From positions 1 through 9,064 of the forward strand of contig JBOHWL010000156.1 of NCBI GenBank assembly GCA_050736615.1: 9,064 nucleotides of DNA, given 5' to 3'. Below, piece by piece: positions 6,128 to 9,064 of the stretch (position 1 is its first letter; every line of letters begins with the position of its first letter). The translations under genes and the position numbers were made by a program. The DNA is from JBOHWJ01 sp050736615. Lineage in GTDB: Bacteria; Desulfobacterota; Binatia; Binatales; Binataceae. The notes below the pieces were generated by a model. The model ran no database searches. It was not told the DNA's origin and worked only from the letters and a program-made list of their open reading frames with translations.

Positions 6128-6165
6128 AAAGGCGGTAACACGATTGAAAGGCGGTAACACGATTG
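6128..6165. repeat. Perfect 19-bp tandem duplication in the cytochrome leader
   Basis: AAAGGCGGTAACACGATTG occurs twice back to back (6128-6146 and 6147-6165). It lies immediately upstream of the GGAGG ribosome-binding site of the diheme cytochrome gene, within its probable 5' leader. On the coding strand each unit reads CAATCGTGTTACCGCCTTT. It may be a recent slippage duplication or a pair of binding sites; the sequence does not decide. Confidence 0.9.
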
Positions 6166-6204
6166 AATAGATAAGCGCCGGTCCGGAGCGGTACGCGGGC
6201 GCGT

Positions 6205-6265
6205 CGCACTAGCGGAGCCGTCCTCGGCGGAGCGAGCAAGCGAGTCCGCGAGGTGCGTTGAGAAT
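6205..6265. repeat. Dispersed repeat copy upstream of the cytochrome gene
   Basis: This copy resembles 2370-2429: GCACTAGCGGAGC at the left, then GGCGGAGCGAGCA, then GCGAGTCCGCGAGGTGCGT (6240-6258), whose 19 nt are identical to 2404-2422. It lies 90 nt or more upstream of the cytochrome start and is oriented as at 2370-2429 relative to the window. Confidence 0.75.
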
Positions 6266-7013
6266 CTTGAAACGCGCGCGGGCCTTACACACATCGCCTC
6301 TATCGCGAGCGCTTACGCGCGATGGAAAGCGATTCGGACTTTGCTGGATGAGGGGACGAACACGTCTTTTGGCTGGACGCGCCCGTTCACGATAAACAAG
6401 CGGCGCTGAACACGGGACTAATAGCGATGTTCTATGGGGAGCCGCGGCCCCCGAACGTATGCACTACAACGCCGCACCCTTCACGCATTCGCGACCCGCA
6501 CCCTGCAATCTTGGGATCCAACATGGTTAATCTTGAATGTCGGCGTGTCCGACTGACGAGCAGTCGCGATTTGGCGTCGCGTGTCAGCCGGGCAGGCGCG
6601 GAAATTAGGAACGCTCATTTTCATACAGAGTCGCCAAATCGAAGTCAATCCGATCGGTCCGCAAAAATCTCCAGACTGTTGATATCCAACCCGCGCCATC
6701 TCGAAGCTCCAGCCCTACCGTATTGGAAATGACAATCAATCACGTTGAAACGCTAATTATTGGACTATATCCGCGATTACCCTCATCTCATGCGAAATAC
6801 GGGCTAATCGCGCTGAAAACTGTTCCATGCGAAGCGCACAGCAAGTTTTCAATCTGGGCACGCAATTCGTCGATGGTGAATGTTCCAGCGGACCAGCGAA
6901 TCCCGGCGATGAGATCGGAGGATATCGAAACTCATCCCTTAGCGGCTATAAGTATTGTTTACCCAGTGAATGATTCCCATAAAAGTTGCAACGTTACGCT
7001 CTGCGCTGACTGG
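6266..7013. other. Gap of about 750 nt with no supported gene
   Basis: Between the repeat copy and the gyrA stop codon no frame has a recognisable domain, a good ribosome-binding site and a plausible start together. From about 6430 onward the DNA is visibly richer in A and T than the flanks. Plus-strand frames starting at 6427 and 6723 exist; the second runs into the end of gyrA on the other strand and is probably spurious. On the minus strand a start-less open stretch of about 47 codons (near 6795-6935) reads helix-like (for example TFTIDELRAQIENLL) and ends in TGA, which might be a gene remnant. No tRNA and no terminator for gyrA were seen. Confidence 0.5.
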
Positions 7014-9064
7014 CTATTTCCCTCCGCCCTCGCCATTGCCAGCCGCGCCGTTGCCCTCGTCGTCCTCTTCGCGCTCGGCCAGACCGGCGACCGCACCCAC
7101 GCGCTCGCCCTCCTCTAGCTTCACCAGATGCACGCCCTGCGCGTTGCGCCCCGTGATGCGTACGTGCTTGACGCCCAGGCGGATGACCTTGCCGCGATCG
7201 GTGATGAGCACCACCTGATCGTCGGAGCCGACCTGCCGCACGCTGATGACCTTGCCGGTGCGCTCAGTCACGTTCATCGTGATGACGCCCTTGCCGCCGC
7301 GATGGGTCAGGCGGTATTCGGCCGCTTCGGTGCGTTTGCCGAAACCGTTCTCGGACACTGTGAGCAAAGTCTGATCCTCACGCGCGACCGCGATGGACAC
7401 CACCTCGTCCTTGACCAGCGTGACGGTTTTACCCTCACCCACACTGGCGGATTCAAGCTCCATCCCGGTGACGCCGTAAGTCCCGCGGCCCATCGAACGC
7501 ACTTCCTCTTCTTTGAAGCGAATCGCCTGGCCCTCGCGGGTCGACAACACGATCTGCTGATTGCCATCGGTCAGGCGCACGCCGATAAGCGCGTCGCCGT
7601 CAGCCAGATTGATCGCGATAATCCCATTGGCGCGAATACTGCCAAACTGCTCGATCTCGGTCTTCTTCACCGCGCCCATGCGGGTGGCGAAGAACACGTA
7701 TTTGCCGTTGGTCTCTTTGGGCATCGGCAGGAACGCCGAGAGCGTTTCATCTTTGCCCAGGCTCAGCAGATTGGCGATGGAACGGCCGCGCGCCGCGCGT
7801 CCGCCTTCCGGCAATTCATAGGCTTTCTTCTCGTAAACCTTGCCGGCGCTGGTGAAGAACAGCAGGCGGTCGTGCGTGCGCACCGAGACCAGATGCTCGA
7901 CGAAATCCTCCTCGCCCGCGGACGCGCCGATTTTGCCGCGGCCGCCGCGCCGCTGCATGCGGTAGAGTGAAAGCGGCGTGCGCTTGATATAGCCGCCGTG
8001 CGTGACGGTCACCAGCACGTCTTCCTCGACGATCAAGTCTTCGATGGAAAACTCGCCCTCGGCCTCGACAATTTGGGTGCGCCGCTCATCGGCGAATTCC
8101 TCGCGGATTTCGGTTAATTCCGCCGCGATCAGCTTCATCTGCTCGCCTTCATCGCCAAGGATGGCGCGCAGGCGCGCGATGGCGGCTTCGATCTCCTTGT
8201 ACTCGGTCTCGATTTTATCGCGCTCGAGCGAGGTCAGGCGGCGCAGCGTCAAATCGAGAATGGCCTGCGCCTGGATTTGCGACAGCCCGAAGCGTTGCAT
8301 CAGGCCAGTGCGCGCCTCTTCCGCGTCCTTGGAGCCGCGAATCAGTTTGATCACCGCGTCGAGATTGCGCAGCGCGATCAGCAGGCCTTCGAGTACGTGC
8401 AGACGCGCCTGCGCCTGGCGCAATTCGAATTGCGAACGGCGCACGATGACGCGTTGGCGATGGTGCAGGAATTCGATCAGCATGTCGCGCAGGTTGAGCT
8501 CGCGCGGACGGCCCTCGTGAATCGCCAGCATGATCAGGCCGTAGCTCTCCTGCATCTGGGTCAATTTGTAGAGCTGGTTGAGCACGATTTTGGGCTCGGC
8601 GTCGCGTTTGAGCTCGATCACGATGCGCATGCCGTCGCGATCGGATTCATCGCGCAGGTCGCTGATACCCTCGAGGCGTTTGTCATTGACCAAATCGGCG
8701 ATGCGCTCGATGAGCCGCGTCTTGTTCACCTGGTAGGGAATCTCGCGCACGATAATCGCGGATTTGGAGGTGCGCTTGTCGGTCTCGATCATGGCCGTCG
8801 CGCGCATGGTCAGGATGCCGCGGCCAGTCAAGTACGCCTGGCGAATCGCCGCGCGCCCGAGCAATTGTCCGCCGGTGGGAAAGTCCGGTCCCGGAATAAT
8901 ATCGAGGATTTTTTCCAGCGCCAGGTCGGGCTCCACGATCAGCTTCAGCAAAGCGTCGCAGATTTCACCAAGATTGTGCGGCGGGATGTTGGTCGCCATC
9001 CCGACCGCGATGCCGTCCGAACCGTTGATGAGCAGGTTCGGAATCTGCGAGGGCAGCACGAACG
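7014..9064 (-). CDS. gyrA: DNA gyrase subunit A, C-terminal three quarters (cut by window edge)
   Basis: GyrA is the DNA-cleaving subunit of the A2B2 gyrase that introduces negative supercoils. The fragment enters at FVLPSQIPNLLINGSDGIAV, roughly residue 160 of typical GyrA, so the catalytic tyrosine and the quinolone-resistance region lie outside. Then come IPPHNLGEICDALL, PGPDFPTGG, the tower region and the long coiled coil (about 8110-8450). The C-terminal beta-pinwheel follows, with its GyrA box QRRGGRGK (7932-7955), the motif that separates GyrA from ParC. The C-terminus is an acidic-then-Gly/Asn-rich tail (EEDDEGNGAAGNGEGGGK) ending in TAG. The frame is open throughout and nothing looks disrupted. 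GTG codons near the edge, such as 9059-9057, are internal and not starts. Confidence 0.98.
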   Translation of the reverse strand, partial: FVLPSQIPNLLINGSDGIAVGMATNIPPHNLGEICDALLKLIVEPDLALEKILDIIPGPDFPTGGQLLGRAAIRQAYLTGRGILTMRATAMIETDKRTSKSAIIVREIPYQVNKTRLIERIADLVNDKRLEGISDLRDESDRDGMRIVIELKRDAEPKIVLNQLYKLTQMQESYGLIMLAIHEGRPRELNLRDMLIEFLHHRQRVIVRRSQFELRQAQARLHVLEGLLIALRNLDAVIKLIRGSKDAEEARTGLMQRFGLSQIQAQAILDLTLRRLTSLERDKIETEYKEIEAAIARLRAILGDEGEQMKLIAAELTEIREEFADERRTQIVEAEGEFSIEDLIVEEDVLVTVTHGGYIKRTPLSLYRMQRRGGRGKIGASAGEEDFVEHLVSVRTHDRLLFFTSAGKVYEKKAYELPEGGRAARGRSIANLLSLGKDETLSAFLPMPKETNGKYVFFATRMGAVKKTEIEQFGSIRANGIIAINLADGDALIGVRLTDGNQQIVLSTREGQAIRFKEEEVRSMGRGTYGVTGMELESASVGEGKTVTLVKDEVVSIAVAREDQTLLTVSENGFGKRTEAAEYRLTHRGGKGVITMNVTERTGKVISVRQVGSDDQVVLITDRGKVIRLGVKHVRITGRNAQGVHLVKLEEGERVGAVAGLAEREEDDEGNGAAGNGEGGGK

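Noticed and set aside
6349..6351. In-frame TGA as a selenocysteine codon
   Set aside because: The surrounding frame is not a recognised protein and no selenocysteine insertion hairpin was evident just after it; a decayed or non-coding stretch is simpler.
6723..7118. Plus-strand open frame of 131 codons
   Set aside because: Its last third is antisense to the certain gyrA C-terminus, and the N-terminal part shows no domain, helix pattern or ribosome-binding site.
7128..7970. Plus-strand open frame of 280 codons inside gyrA
   Set aside because: It is a shadow of gyrA, whose frame has full-length family motifs on the minus strand.

Overview
The window looks like chromosomal DNA of a GC-rich Gram-negative bacterium. 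It carries a CMP-KDO synthetase gene (lipopolysaccharide), a predicted lipoprotein with a lipobox, and a periplasmic c-type cytochrome with a signal peptide. The kdsB-pyrG order, the paired hot-dog MaoC-like protein and the abundant dispersed palindromic repeats would suit a deltaproteobacterial-type or Binatota-like lineage. That placement is inference; no rRNA or marker search could be run. Gene content is mostly housekeeping and ordinary metabolism.

Layout from left to right. Positions 1-1110 (minus strand) hold kdsB overlapping the start of pyrG (CTP synthase, cut by the window edge). KdsB consumes CTP, so the two products are metabolically linked. A candidate promoter lies just upstream of kdsB. 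Positions 1354-2124 (plus strand) hold a small three-helix membrane protein and an alanine-rich coiled-coil lipoprotein, neither tied to a known pathway. Positions 2125-2447 are a repeat-filled gap, followed by a glutathione S-transferase gene (2448-3095, plus). This converges on a MaoC-like double hot-dog protein gene (3181-4053, minus). Positions 4054-4559 are a second repeat-filled gap that ends in a hairpin, possibly the terminator of the next gene. Positions 4560-6116 (minus) encode a secreted diheme cytochrome c with a perfect 19-bp tandem duplication in its leader. Positions 6117-7013 contain another repeat copy and an AT-richer stretch without a convincing gene. Positions 7014-9064 (minus) are the 3' three quarters or so of gyrA.

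I found no mobile element, CRISPR array, toxin-antitoxin or defence system, and no clear undescribed multi-gene system. The points most worth a second look are: the dispersed repeat family that occupies all three repeat-bearing gaps in both orientations; the MaoC-like protein that keeps the catalytic histidine but has isoleucine in place of the catalytic aspartate; the diheme cytochrome with a His-to-Gln change in its C-terminal signature; and the duplicated leader segment in front of that cytochrome gene.
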